Counted from the first letter of the stretch, positions 7,966 through 16,871 are shown. The stretch: DNA of 64,000 nt from Polynucleobacter sp. AP-Elch-400A-B2 (GCF_018688355.1 NZ_CP061317.1:478370-542369); one strand, 5' to 3'. Numbers and translations are program-made. Notes: generated from the letters alone by a model not told the origin.

Positions 7966-9201
7966 TCACTGGTTCGTAGTTAGCTTCTTAAGCGCATTTA
8001 AAGGTGAAAGTAAGTAAGGTATTAAGCCTTCAGGGTTCTCCACCATGGGAAAGTGTCCGAAACCTTTAAGCTCGGTAAAGTTTGCACCGGGTATTTCATT
8101 GGCCACTTTTAAAGTGTCTGCTGGCGTTGCAGAGTAGTCATAGTCACCAGTTAAGAGCCAGAGCGGCGTTTTTTGAGTATTTACGGAGCCCGTGTGATTG
8201 CGAGCATCAAAATCGTCACTGTAAAAAGCGAGGTCTCCGTCGTAGATGCTGGGAGCTCCTTGTGAGTAAATCCAAGTCGCAAAATCTTTACGAGATTTAG
8301 GGCTGCTTGGACTTAGCAAGGATCCAACCCATGCTGCGGCAAGTCTAGATCCATGTACCTGAGGATGGTTGAGGTATGGGGAGCGTCGGCCTGGCGAGCG
8401 GTAGGGCATTTCGAGTAGCACGCCACCGATAAATCTGTCTGGGTATTTTGCAATCAATGCAAGTCCAATTGCTGAGCCCATTGAGCAACCCATCACAATC
8501 GCCTTACTAATGTTGGCGGCATCCATGTAATCAATAATCCAGCACAGGTAGTCTGCTTCAGTCAGTCGCCAGTTCCAATTTGCTACCCCTGGTGGGAGCG
8601 GAGATCTACCGTGGCCTGGAATATCAAACGCATGCATTTTCCATTCTGCCTGTAGTTGCTTGTTGCACATTAAACCATGCCATTGCCTTGAATCTGCGCC
8701 GGCCGTATGGAGCATGAGAATGGCGGGCTTGTCAGTTGTGCCAGTTTGTTCTTGATATATCCAGTAGTCTTTTTTTGGGCCAATTTTTAAATATGAGCCT
8801 GAGATGTTTTCTAGACCATCCCAATTAATATGGTTTGATTCTATTGGGTGCAGTGTATTTCTAAATGCTTCAAGCAAGCGCTCTAAAAAAGGGAGGGACT
8901 GGGCAATCTGGATATCTTTACCTGTTATCGTGAAATCAGGGACTTGTCTTCGTAGAGCACCAATTGATTGATATCCAACAGGCGGATTTGAGGACCATAT
9001 CTTTTCCCAGGTAGCCTCACTGGCTCTTAGGCTGATTAAAGGAAGCTGAGTTTGCGATGGTAGGACATCAAATTGTTGGATATCACCCTTCGCATCTACC
9101 ACCTCTAGAACACACTGGAATTCCGAATAACGTGCATCAGCCATTACCTCAGGAATATTGAGACATTTTTCTAGGGTGGATTGTATTAAATGAGGTGACA
9201 T
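7966..9201 (-). CDS. Alpha/beta hydrolase with an N-terminal SCP2-like extension
   Basis: 411 aa. From about residue 140 it is an alpha/beta hydrolase: MLHTAGADSRQW (oxyanion region), DIPGHGRSP, nucleophile elbow GCSMGSA, acid in LTGDYDYS and catalytic His in GFGHFPMVENPE. The first roughly 120 residues (LISLRASEATWEKIW, then GYQSIGALRRQVPDFTITG) look like a small lipid-binding SCP2-like module. It is the last gene of the ABC-importer operon, 17 bp after livF, suggesting it hydrolyses the imported compound or a CoA/ester intermediate. The substrate is unknown. Confidence 0.8.
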   Translation of the reverse strand: MSPHLIQSTLEKCLNIPEVMADARYSEFQCVLEVVDAKGDIQQFDVLPSQTQLPLISLRASEATWEKIWSSNPPVGYQSIGALRRQVPDFTITGKDIQIAQSLPFLERLLEAFRNTLHPIESNHINWDGLENISGSYLKIGPKKDYWIYQEQTGTTDKPAILMLHTAGADSRQWHGLMCNKQLQAEWKMHAFDIPGHGRSPLPPGVANWNWRLTEADYLCWIIDYMDAANISKAIVMGCSMGSAIGLALIAKYPDRFIGGVLLEMPYRSPGRRSPYLNHPQVHGSRLAAAWVGSLLSPSSPKSRKDFATWIYSQGAPSIYDGDLAFYSDDFDARNHTGSVNTQKTPLWLLTGDYDYSATPADTLKVANEIPGANFTELKGFGHFPMVENPEGLIPYLLSPLNALKKLTTNQ

Positions 9202-9218
9202 GATTTCACTAAAAAAGG

Positions 9219-9932
9219 TTAGATACCAAGATAGACTTCCCGAATGCGGGGATCATTGAATAATTCAGATGAGGGGCCCTCGAATGCAAGTGAGCCAGAT
9301 TGCAATACAAAAGAATAGCTGGTGACAGATAGCGCAAGCTTGGTATTTTGTTCGATAAGTAGCATGGTCACGCCAGATGCATGGATGGCTAGTAATGCGT
9401 CATGCAATTCCTGAACAATCTTTGGTGCAAGACCATGACTTGGCTCATCAAGCAGTAGCAAGCGGGGCCTACTCATTAAAGCCCGCCCAATCGCCACCAT
9501 TTGCTGCTCTCCGCCTGAAAGCGTACCTGCACGTTGACGCTGTCTTTGAGAAAGCCTTGGAAACATGGCAAATATTTTGTCTAAGTCCCTCTGAATTCCG
9601 CTTGCATCTTGTCGATGGACATAAGCACCCAGCAGTAGGTTTTCAAGAACTGACATTTCTGGAAAGACATGGCGACCCTCTGGGACATGTGCAATCCCTT
9701 TGCTAGGGATTTCATGAGCTGCCAATCTAAGCAAATTTTCATTGGCAAATAGGATTTCACCGTTAGCAATAGGCATCAAGCCAGAAATAGCTTTAAGTAA
9801 GGTGCTCTTGCCGGCAGTATTGGCACCAATAACCGAGACAAAACTACCTTCCTCAACTTTAATATTGAGCCCGTGTAAAACCGGGGCCTCAGAATAAGAC
9901 GCTTTTAAGTTTTTAATTTCTAGCAGGCTCAA
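9219..9932 (-). CDS. livF: Branched-chain-amino-acid-type ABC transporter ATPase LivF
   Basis: 237-aa ATPase of the HAAT family. Walker A is GANTAGKST, with Thr where GANGAGKST is usual but still matching GxxxxGK(S/T). Signature LSGGEQQMVAIGRAL and Walker B LLLLDEPSHGL are intact. It overlaps livG by 4 bp (9929-9932). Together with livG, livM, livH and the binding protein it forms a complete importer. In catabolic loci such systems often carry aromatic acids, amides or urea rather than leucine, so the gene name denotes family only. Confidence 0.88.
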   Translation of the reverse strand: MSLLEIKNLKASYSEAPVLHGLNIKVEEGSFVSVIGANTAGKSTLLKAISGLMPIANGEILFANENLLRLAAHEIPSKGIAHVPEGRHVFPEMSVLENLLLGAYVHRQDASGIQRDLDKIFAMFPRLSQRQRQRAGTLSGGEQQMVAIGRALMSRPRLLLLDEPSHGLAPKIVQELHDALLAIHASGVTMLLIEQNTKLALSVTSYSFVLQSGSLAFEGPSSELFNDPRIREVYLGI

Positions 9933-10687
9933 TGTAGCCCCCCTGCAGTTGCAGTCGTATCCGTACCAAGATAAGCGCTAATAACCTCTGGGTCTGCGCT
10001 AATTTCGAGGGGGGTCCCTTCTGCAATAACTTGCCCAAAACTCAAAACCACAATACGTTCACATAAATTCATGATGGCTCGCATGTGATGTTCAATCACA
10101 ATAAAAGTAATGCCCTCTTTATCTCTGAGAGTCCTAATTAGCTTAAGAATATGATCCATTTCTGTTTCATTCAATGCTGCCATGACCTCATCCAATAAAA
10201 CAATTTTGGGTCTAGTGCAAAGCGCACGCGCCATTTCAACTAGCGCCTTTTCTGGAAAAGTGAGATCCGCCGCTTTCTTATTCGCAATCTCCAGCATGCC
10301 TACTTTAGCTAGACTATCTTTAGCTAGTGAAGTGGCTTCCTCAACCGAGGCTCTTAGTAAACCTCCGGTAAGTACATTTTCTAAAACTGACATCTCTGGA
10401 AAGAGGGCAACATTTTGAAAAGTTTTTACCATGCCTAATCTACAAATTTGGTGCGGCTTCAGTCCAGAGATTTTTTCCCCCTCCAAATAAACCTCTCCTG
10501 ATGTGGGCTTAGTGAGCCCCATGAGCAAGTTGAATAAGGTAGTCTTGCCTGCACCATTGGGCCCAATCAGGCCTAATAATTCACCTGCCTTTACTGATAA
10601 GTTCACATTGCCCACAGCGGTCAATCCACCAAACTTACGGGTGAGACTCTCAGTCCAAAGAATATGATTAGTTTCTTTGGTCCTCAT
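9929..10687 (-). CDS. livG: Branched-chain-amino-acid-type ABC transporter ATPase LivG
   Basis: 252-aa ATPase. Walker A GPNGAGKT is canonical and Walker B reads KIVLLDEV. The ABC signature is degenerate: the place of LSGGQ is taken by LTFPEKALVEMARAL, and the D-loop reads DEVMAALNETE. Some LivG subfamilies lack LSGGQ, so this need not mean inactivity, but only LivF keeps a full signature here. It overlaps livM by 4 bp and livF by 4 bp. Confidence 0.85.
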   Translation of the reverse strand: MRTKETNHILWTESLTRKFGGLTAVGNVNLSVKAGELLGLIGPNGAGKTTLFNLLMGLTKPTSGEVYLEGEKISGLKPHQICRLGMVKTFQNVALFPEMSVLENVLTGGLLRASVEEATSLAKDSLAKVGMLEIANKKAADLTFPEKALVEMARALCTRPKIVLLDEVMAALNETEMDHILKLIRTLRDKEGITFIVIEHHMRAIMNLCERIVVLSFGQVIAEGTPLEISADPEVISAYLGTDTTATAGGLH

Positions 10688-11658
10688 GCCTTAATCCTTT
10701 GTACAGCTTGCTTGAACAAGGTAGTTAGTCCTCTTGGCTCTAATAAGATGATGCCGATCAAAATGACGCCATAGGCTAACTGAGAATGTCCGGCTCCTTT
10801 GCCAGAGAGAAAGGCATTAAAAAGTTCCTCAAGAGGCAGAAGAAAGCAGGCTCCAATGAGGGGGCCAAAAATCGTCCCTATTCCACCGATGATACAAATC
10901 AAGGCAACCCTAATAGAGATTCCAACAAGCGAGAAGGCGGAATCAGGATCAAAAAAGAAGTTGAATTGAGCATACAAGACGCCACATGCCCCCATGAGCG
11001 CCGCTGAAATGACGGCGGCAATAATTTTTGTGCGAGTTGTATCAATTCCGATGACTTCGGCTGAATCTACATTTGCCTTAACTGCTCGGAGTTCATAGCC
11101 CAACTTCGAGTGACTAATTTTCCAAAAAATGAAGGTACTTATTGTGAGTGCGCCAAGCATGATGAAGTAATAGGGAATAGTCGACTTAAATTGCATCATT
11201 TCGATCCCAGCATTTGGTGAGAATGGTACAGAAATTCCGACTGGCCCCCCAGTAACTGAGCTCCAAGTGTTGGCAATGGCGCGCATGACTTCACCAAATG
11301 CAAGTGTGGCAAGAGCAAAGTAATGCCCGCGTAATTTCATGATAGGTAGACTAAGAAGGCCACCCGTTAATCCAGCCAGAATCATTGCTACCAAAATACC
11401 AAGCCAAGGTGACAGACCAAACCTAATTAATAAAATAGTGGAGGCGTAGGCTCCGATACCAAAAAAGGCTGCATGCCCAAGAGATATTTGATTTGCTAGC
11501 CCCCCAACAATATTCCAGCTTTGCGCCATTGCTGCAAAAAGTAAAAGGAGTGTTAAGACACGAATTGCATAGCCTTGATCTGTGAGTAGCCATGGAATAC
11601 TACAGAGCAATATGAAAAGCGCAATGGCGCAATACCTTTGTCCAAACTTAGTATTCAT
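10684..11658 (-). CDS. livM: Branched-chain-amino-acid-type ABC transporter permease LivM
   Basis: 324-aa inner-membrane permease beginning MNTKFGQRY at the ATG at 11658. The frame is open further upstream, but that part is the antiphase shadow of livH, so the longer reading (to 12051) is rejected. LivM patterns are AQSWNIVGGLANQISLGHAA, ATLAFGEVMRAI, GLSIGVALICIIGG-like IRVALICIIGGIGTIFGP and ILLEPRGL at the C-terminus. It has about eight to ten hydrophobic spans. The start overlaps the livH stop in an ATGA arrangement. Confidence 0.88.
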   Translation of the reverse strand: MNTKFGQRYCAIALFILLCSIPWLLTDQGYAIRVLTLLLLFAAMAQSWNIVGGLANQISLGHAAFFGIGAYASTILLIRFGLSPWLGILVAMILAGLTGGLLSLPIMKLRGHYFALATLAFGEVMRAIANTWSSVTGGPVGISVPFSPNAGIEMMQFKSTIPYYFIMLGALTISTFIFWKISHSKLGYELRAVKANVDSAEVIGIDTTRTKIIAAVISAALMGACGVLYAQFNFFFDPDSAFSLVGISIRVALICIIGGIGTIFGPLIGACFLLPLEELFNAFLSGKGAGHSQLAYGVILIGIILLEPRGLTTLFKQAVQRIKA

Positions 11659-12515
11659 GATGATTTTCTTAATAGACCTTCTGGTCTGAATGCTAGGGTG
11701 GCAATAAAAATAATAAAGAGGGCGATGTTCTGAAGTTGAATCGGTAAAAATAAACCTGATAATGATTGAATGATTCCAACCGCTATCCCACCAACTACTG
11801 CCCCCAATACATTTCCTAAGCCTCCAAGCACAACTACGGTGAACATCAGAACCCCAAACTGACCCCCTACCGACGGTGATACCGTGAGGTAAGGTAGGAT
11901 AATCGCTCCTCCAAATGCGGTTAAGCCAACACCCAGGCCAAATGCAATGCGATAGACCTGATCGGTATTGATGCCCATGAGTTTTGCTGCCATCGGATTT
12001 TGTGCTGTTGCTCTGACTGCTCGCCCCCACCAGGTTTTTGTTAGCACCCACCAGATGAAGCCACCCGCAATACCAGAGGCAATAAATGCAATCAGGTATG
12101 GCATGCTGACGATGAGTCCAAAAAACTCTAGTGCCTCATTTTGGTATGAGGTTTGAACAGAGCGGTATTCAGATCCAAAAAATATTAAGGCTAAATTTTC
12201 TAGGCAAATTAATAACCCGACTGTTAGGAAGATTTGAGCGACCTCTGGAGCCTTGAGAACTCTTCTGATTAAAAATTGCTGCACAAAGAAGCCAAGTGCA
12301 AATACAACAACAAATGAAATAAGCGATCCTAGGATAGGGTCCAAGCCGAGATATCGCCATGCAAAATAAGCGACATACATTCCAACCATCAAAAACTCGG
12401 CTTGCGCAAAGTTGACAATTGAGACAACCCCAAAAACCAGGGTTAACCCAATTGAAATTACTGCATAAACCCCGCCTAGCATTAAGCCATCCAGAATAGC
12501 CTGTAGAAATGACAT
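11655..12515 (-). CDS. livH: Branched-chain-amino-acid-type ABC transporter permease LivH
   Basis: 286-aa inner-membrane permease. The N-terminus DGLMLGGVYAVISIGLTLVF and VSIVNFAQAEFLMVG are classic LivH; AVRATAQNPMAAKLMGI is the cytoplasmic loop that meets the ATPases; FRPEGLL is close to the end. It lies 13 bp after the binding-protein gene and overlaps livM. Confidence 0.88.
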   Translation of the reverse strand: MSFLQAILDGLMLGGVYAVISIGLTLVFGVVSIVNFAQAEFLMVGMYVAYFAWRYLGLDPILGSLISFVVVFALGFFVQQFLIRRVLKAPEVAQIFLTVGLLICLENLALIFFGSEYRSVQTSYQNEALEFFGLIVSMPYLIAFIASGIAGGFIWWVLTKTWWGRAVRATAQNPMAAKLMGINTDQVYRIAFGLGVGLTAFGGAIILPYLTVSPSVGGQFGVLMFTVVVLGGLGNVLGAVVGGIAVGIIQSLSGLFLPIQLQNIALFIIFIATLAFRPEGLLRKSS

Positions 12516-12528
12516 TCAGAGCCTCTGC

Positions 12529-13752
12529 TTAGCTCGCATTACGCGCAATAAATTTACCTTTGGCGTAAGGCTTTGGCCAGACTGTGACTAATTCCTTTTT
12601 CTGCCATTGGAGCATTAGTGGCTCTGCATAAATATTCAGGCCTGTGTCATCAAACTTTACCTTGCCGTTAGTCATTGCCTTAGCCCAGCCCTCTGTAAAA
12701 GTGGTGTTCCGCAGAGCTTGAATAATGCCCTCAGGCGCAGTAGTTTTAGTGATGTTGATTGCTTGCACAAGAACGTCTAATGCAACAGCATGCTCAAGGG
12801 CTTCATGAACCATGAAGCTGTTATAGCGTTTACGGTATTTATTAGTCAGAGTTGGATCCAAGTCGTAGTTCGCCGAGCAGATAGACAGCACTCCGTTAGC
12901 ATAATCACCTAGGGCTTGTGAGAAATCTGGAATTACATAGCCTGCGGAGCCACCAACAATCGGAATATTTACTTTTTGTTGACGTAATGCACGAACAATC
13001 AAAAGACTATCGTTCAAATAGGAGACAGGGAATACGATTTGCGCATTCGATGCTCGCAATTTATTGATTAACGGTGTTACGTCGATGATGCCTAGTGGAT
13101 AAGCCTCATCCATCACTATTTCAATATTGGCAGCTTTTGCTGCTGCACGCAGGCCTGTTGCTGTAGAAGTGCCGTAAGCGGTATCTTCGTACAAGATAGC
13201 TACTTTATTGATTTTTGTGCCACCAGCTAGCTGAACGGCATAATCCAATTGCGCCTTGCCAATTGCACTGCCTTTAGAGGTCACTTGGAAAACGGTTTTA
13301 AATCCACGACCAGTTAGCTGATCTGAATAAGACATGGTTAGTAGTGGAATTCCGCGACGCTCAGTGACTTCCGAGATCGCTAGTGTTAGAGATGAGGCGA
13401 AAGCGCCCAAGATGGCGCAACAATCATTTTCAGCAATCATGCGTTGTGCAACTGTCGCCGCAGTGGTTGGGGTTGAAGTGGAGTCTGCAATCACTAGATT
13501 AATTTTTGCCCCACCCAGATTCTTGAGGCCGCCACTGTTGTTGATTTCATCCGCAACCAATTCGATGCCTTGACGTGAATTGATGCCAAATTGTGCATTT
13601 GCGCCCGATAAAGGGAGAATCACGCCAATATTGACTGTCTTAGTTTGTGACAGCGCAATTGATGGAAATGTACTCGCGATTGTTAGCGCGCTTAAACCTT
13701 TTAAAACTTCCCGACGTGTTTGTTGGGAGGCAATCTTTTGATCTTTTTTCAT
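12529..13752 (-). CDS. Periplasmic ABC-importer binding protein (LivJ/amide-binding type) with a Tat signal
   Basis: 407 aa. The N-terminus TRREVLKGLSALTIA followed by a hydrophobic stretch and LSQTK is a twin-arginine signal, so the protein is probably exported folded. The mature part is a type I periplasmic-binding fold: VNIGVILPLSGANAQFG, ADSTSTPTTAATVAQR, VAILYEDTAYG. It is the first gene of the importer operon and is transcribed divergently from the FCD regulator; the shared intergenic region holds two palindromes, so the regulator probably controls it. The ligand is unknown. Confidence 0.85.
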   Translation of the reverse strand: MKKDQKIASQQTRREVLKGLSALTIASTFPSIALSQTKTVNIGVILPLSGANAQFGINSRQGIELVADEINNSGGLKNLGGAKINLVIADSTSTPTTAATVAQRMIAENDCCAILGAFASSLTLAISEVTERRGIPLLTMSYSDQLTGRGFKTVFQVTSKGSAIGKAQLDYAVQLAGGTKINKVAILYEDTAYGTSTATGLRAAAKAANIEIVMDEAYPLGIIDVTPLINKLRASNAQIVFPVSYLNDSLLIVRALRQQKVNIPIVGGSAGYVIPDFSQALGDYANGVLSICSANYDLDPTLTNKYRKRYNSFMVHEALEHAVALDVLVQAINITKTTAPEGIIQALRNTTFTEGWAKAMTNGKVKFDDTGLNIYAEPLMLQWQKKELVTVWPKPYAKGKFIARNAS

Positions 13753-13780
13753 TTCATTCTCCGTTGTATTTGTGGTTGCG

Positions 13781-13805
13781 AAAATATTATTAATGCTAAT
13801 ATTTT
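13781..13805. promoter_or_regulatory. AT-rich inverted repeat in the divergent promoter region
   Basis: AAAATATTA and TAATATTTT form 9-bp arms around a 7-base centre. It lies 29 bp upstream of the binding-protein start (on the other strand) and could be part of that promoter or a further protein site. It is visible in sequence but untested. Confidence 0.4.
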
Positions 13806-13808
13806 GTC

Positions 13809-13851
13809 TGTCAATAGTATTGACAGATTGTCATACAATCAATAGTATTGA
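13809..13851. promoter_or_regulatory. Two palindromic operators of the divergent catabolic locus
   Basis: TGTCAATAGTATTGACA (13809-13825) is palindromic with 8-bp arms around one central base. The core TCAATAGTATTGA recurs exactly at 13839-13851, centre to centre 28 bp. Both sit just upstream of the regulator start and between the two divergent operons, where an FCD/GntR repressor usually binds. Two identical sites support cooperative binding of a dimer at each. Confidence 0.75.
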
Positions 13852-13873
13852 CCCTATGTTGGAAAGAAAAATA

Positions 13874-14536
13874 ATGCTAAAGCCAGAAACACTGCGCTCT
13901 CAGGTCGAAAATTTCATTCGACAGGAGATTGTCGCGGGTAGATTTAAGGCCGGCCAGAAGTTAGTTGAGCGTGAGTTATGTGAAATGCTGAATATCAGTA
14001 GAGCCCCCTTAAGAGAGGCCCTTCGTAAGTTGGAGGCAGAAAAGCTGATAGTCAATACGCCCCACCGCGGACCCACAGTCAGAACCATTGGACTTTCAGA
14101 AGCTAGGGAGATTTATGCCTTAAGGAGTTTGCTGGAAAGTCATGCAGCCCATGAATTTGCAAGATTAGCTACAGATCAGGAGATCGAGGAGCTTCAAAGT
14201 GCTGCAAAGGCCTTGAGGCATGGCGGTGAATCAAATTCACGGGAGCAGGTTATAGCTAGTAAGGCACGTTTTTATGAGGTATTGCTTGGGGGAGCTGGCA
14301 ATAGCTTGGTCCGGGAGATATTGGGAAGTTTGCTAACCCAAGTGAATTTGCTTAGATCTATGTCTTTGATGCACCCAGATCGATTGCATAAAAGTTTAGA
14401 TGAGATTGACGAGTTGGTAGTCTGTATTACGAAACGTAATCCCGAGGGGGCTCAACTCGTCGCAAAAAATCATATTTTGAATGCTGAGAGTGCAGCTCTT
14501 GGTTTTTTAGAATCACAACAACACCAATCACACTAA
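13874..14536 (+). CDS. GntR-family transcriptional regulator, FCD (FadR/VanR) subfamily
   Basis: 220 aa from the ATG at 13874, which has GGAAAG 7 bases upstream. An open frame extends back to 13772, but that would place the operators inside the gene and add a non-homologous leader. The N-terminal winged helix is visible (LRSQVENFIRQEIVAGRFKAG, then LNISRAPLREALRKLEAE). The C-terminal helical FCD domain (AREIYALRSLLESHAAHEFA) normally binds an organic-acid effector. It is the first gene of the plus-strand catabolic operon and probably represses both divergent operons. Confidence 0.88.
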   Translation: MLKPETLRSQVENFIRQEIVAGRFKAGQKLVERELCEMLNISRAPLREALRKLEAEKLIVNTPHRGPTVRTIGLSEAREIYALRSLLESHAAHEFARLATDQEIEELQSAAKALRHGGESNSREQVIASKARFYEVLLGGAGNSLVREILGSLLTQVNLLRSMSLMHPDRLHKSLDEIDELVVCITKRNPEGAQLVAKNHILNAESAALGFLESQQHQSH

Positions 14537-14553
14537 TTATTAAGGAGCTATAA

Positions 14554-14931
14554 ATGAATCGTGAATCTTTTGAAAAAGGCTTAAAAACTCGTCGTGAAGT
14601 ATTGGGCGCAGACTACGTTGACAACTCAATTAAGAATGCAGATGATTTCAACATGCCAATGCAAGAGTTGGTAACAGAGTATTGCTGGAATGAGATTTGG
14701 AATCGTCCGGGCTTAGATCGCCGCACCAGAAGCATCATTAACCTAGCCATGATTACCGCCTTAAATCGTCCACATGAACTCAAGTTGCATGTAAGAGGTG
14801 CCATTAATAATGGTTTGACTAAGGACGATATCAAGGAGGTTTTCTTGCATACGGCTATTTATTGCGGCGTACCTGCAGCAATCGATAGCTTTCGTTGTGC
14901 CAAGGAAATCTTTAAAGAAATGGGAATCTAA
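14554..14931 (+). CDS. Carboxymuconolactone decarboxylase-family protein (PcaC-like)
   Basis: 125 aa, matching PcaC length. Family patterns are RREVLGADYVD, TEYCWNEIWNRPGLDRRTRS, NLAMITALNRPHELKLHV and HTAIYCGVPAAIDSFRCAKE. PcaC decarboxylates 4-carboxymuconolactone in protocatechuate breakdown; related members act on other lactones. AAGGAG 7 bases upstream of the start is a good ribosome-binding site. The stop overlaps the next start (TAATG). No other beta-ketoadipate genes are present, so the exact substrate is open. Confidence 0.85.
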   Translation: MNRESFEKGLKTRREVLGADYVDNSIKNADDFNMPMQELVTEYCWNEIWNRPGLDRRTRSIINLAMITALNRPHELKLHVRGAINNGLTKDDIKEVFLHTAIYCGVPAAIDSFRCAKEIFKEMGI

Positions 14932-15827
14932 TGAATCCAGCGGAGACAAAGATTGCTTTTGTTGGCTTGGGTTTGATGGGTGTGCCTATGGCACACAATC
15001 TCCTTAAGGCGGGTTATCAGATTCATGGTTTTGACCTCAATCCAAGTGTGGCAGAAAAGTTTGCAGGAATTACCCAGTTTCAATTTGCAAGCTCCCCAGC
15101 TCAGGCCGTTGAAGGATCTGATGTCACTATATTGATGCTGCCTGATAGCGCAATCATTGACGCCATGTTGTGGGGTGGCAATGCAACCTTAGGTGTAGCT
15201 GAGAAACTCAAGCGGGGAAGTTATCTCATTGATATGAGCTCCTCTAGTCCTATTTCTTCCAAAGAAAATAATAAAAAATTGGCTGCAATGGGAATCCATT
15301 TTGTGGATGCGCCAGTTTCAGGTGGTGTCAAGAAGGCTGTTGATGGATCCTTGGCAATTATTGTGGGCGGTGAAATTGATGACTTTAATGCTTGCTTACC
15401 TTTGTTGGAAAAAATGGGCAAGAGCATCGTTTATGTTGGGGACGCAGGTGCAGCTCATGCGGTAAAAGCATTGAATAATTATGTCTCTGCATCTGGTTTG
15501 ATTGCAGCATCGGAAGCATTAAATGCTGCTGAAAAATTTGGCCTAGATCCTCATATTGTAAATAAGGTATTTAACGCATCGACCGGCAGAAATAACACTA
15601 CTGAGAATAAAGTCGAGAACTTTATGCTTAATGAGGCTTTTAATTCTGGTTTCTCTTTAGCCTTGATGCGTAAGGACTTACAGATTGCGCTAGGCTTTAT
15701 TGAAGGTATGGGATGTTACTCAAGTCTAGCTAAGCAATGCGTCTTAACTGCTCAAGCAGCTGACGAGCAATTGGGTAAAAGTGCAGACCACACGGCTATG
15801 TACGGCTTTGTTAAGTCGCAGTCTTAA
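14931..15827 (+). CDS. 3-hydroxyisobutyrate dehydrogenase-family NAD(P)-dependent oxidoreductase
   Basis: 298 aa. Rossmann motif GLGLMGVPMAHNLLKAG is near the N-terminus, then the substrate-binding signature DAPVSGGVKKAVDGSL and catalytic Lys in KALNNYVSASGL, with N in the same helix. Members reduce or oxidise beta-hydroxyacids (3-hydroxyisobutyrate, tartronate semialdehyde, 2-hydroxymethylglutarate). 2-Hydroxymethylglutarate dehydrogenase is a step in nicotinate breakdown, which would fit the molybdenum hydroxylase downstream, but this link is speculative. Confidence 0.85.
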   Translation: MNPAETKIAFVGLGLMGVPMAHNLLKAGYQIHGFDLNPSVAEKFAGITQFQFASSPAQAVEGSDVTILMLPDSAIIDAMLWGGNATLGVAEKLKRGSYLIDMSSSSPISSKENNKKLAAMGIHFVDAPVSGGVKKAVDGSLAIIVGGEIDDFNACLPLLEKMGKSIVYVGDAGAAHAVKALNNYVSASGLIAASEALNAAEKFGLDPHIVNKVFNASTGRNNTTENKVENFMLNEAFNSGFSLALMRKDLQIALGFIEGMGCYSSLAKQCVLTAQAADEQLGKSADHTAMYGFVKSQS

Positions 15828-15862
15828 CTATCGAAAATAATTAATTGGCTGGAGGAGGCAAT

Positions 15863-16831
15863 ATGAAACTTCATATCAAAGTTTTTACTAGTATATTTTT
15901 ATCTGTCTCACCAGTTGCTTTTGCTGAGTATCCTGATAAGCAGATCACCATGGTTGTGCCGTATGCACCGGCGGGATCAACCGATGTTATGGGCCGCATA
16001 CTAGCCCAAACGATGTCTAAAAATCTCGGGCAACCTATGGTAGTTGATAATACTGGCGGTGCTGGTGGCACCATTGGCGCCTTGCGCGTTGTTAGAGCCC
16101 CAGCTGATGGATATACGATCCTCTTTCACAATATGGCTCAAGCGGCATCACCAGCCTTGTACTCCAAACTTTCCTACGATCCCCAGACGGATTTTTCAGC
16201 AATCGGTGTAGTGAATGATGTCCCGATGGTATTGGTGGCTCGAAAAGATTTTCCTGCTAATTCGCTGCAGGGTTTAATTGATTACATCAAAGCAAATCCA
16301 GGAAAGCTTAATTTTGCAAATGCAGGCGTTGGATCAACATCTAACTTATGTGAAGTTTTGATGAAGTCCTCTCTTTCTGCTGACTGGACCTCAATCTCGT
16401 ATAAAGGTACTGGCCCAGCTTTAAATGATCTGCTGGCTGGTCAAGTAGATGTCATTTGTGACCAACCTGCAAGCACGCTTCAACATATAAAAGGCGGAAA
16501 CTTAAAGGCCCTTGCTGTTGCGACAAAGGAGCGTATCAGCTCCCTGCCGCAGACTCCAACCTTTAGCCAATCAGGTATGCCTGGTTTTCAGTTGACAGTT
16601 TGGCATGGGCTATATGCCCCAAAAAATACGCCAAAACCAGTGATTGATCGTTTGGTTGCTTCATTAAATACTGCATTGAAGGACCCTCTTTTGGTTCAGC
16701 GTTTCACTGAGATGGATGCCATGATTGTGCCACCAAGCTCTGCAACTCCAGCCTATTTGAGAAATTTTTTAAAAGGAGATGTTGAGCGCTGGAGGATTGC
16801 CTTGAAAAACGTTGGGATTAAGCCTGAGTAA
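15863..16831 (+). CDS. Bug/TctC-family tricarboxylate-transport-type binding protein (first copy)
   Basis: 322 aa from the ATG at 15863, preceded by GGAGGAGG with about 5-7 base spacing; an upstream TTG is rejected. A signal peptide ends near SPVAFA. The mature protein has YPDKQITMVVPYAPAGSTDVMGR, the Bug signature, and VDNTGGAGGTIGA. Bug proteins bind carboxylates in the periplasm and deliver them to TctAB permeases. No TctA/TctB gene is nearby, so this is an orphan binding protein that may serve a distant permease or act in sensing. Confidence 0.88.
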   Translation: MKLHIKVFTSIFLSVSPVAFAEYPDKQITMVVPYAPAGSTDVMGRILAQTMSKNLGQPMVVDNTGGAGGTIGALRVVRAPADGYTILFHNMAQAASPALYSKLSYDPQTDFSAIGVVNDVPMVLVARKDFPANSLQGLIDYIKANPGKLNFANAGVGSTSNLCEVLMKSSLSADWTSISYKGTGPALNDLLAGQVDVICDQPASTLQHIKGGNLKALAVATKERISSLPQTPTFSQSGMPGFQLTVWHGLYAPKNTPKPVIDRLVASLNTALKDPLLVQRFTEMDAMIVPPSSATPAYLRNFLKGDVERWRIALKNVGIKPE

Positions 16832-16871
16832 GTTGACGTCCCAAAAGTTTTTAATCTGCAATAATTTTTTG

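Noticed and set aside
10684..12051. A 455-residue reading of LivM
   Set aside because: The first 130 residues are low-complexity Trp/Ser/Arg-rich and lie antiphase inside livH; LivM homology starts at the ATG at 11658, which forms an ATGA junction.
13772..13873. Upstream extension of the FCD regulator
   Set aside because: It would contain both operators and the likely promoter, and lacks a ribosome-binding site; GGAAAG precedes 13874.
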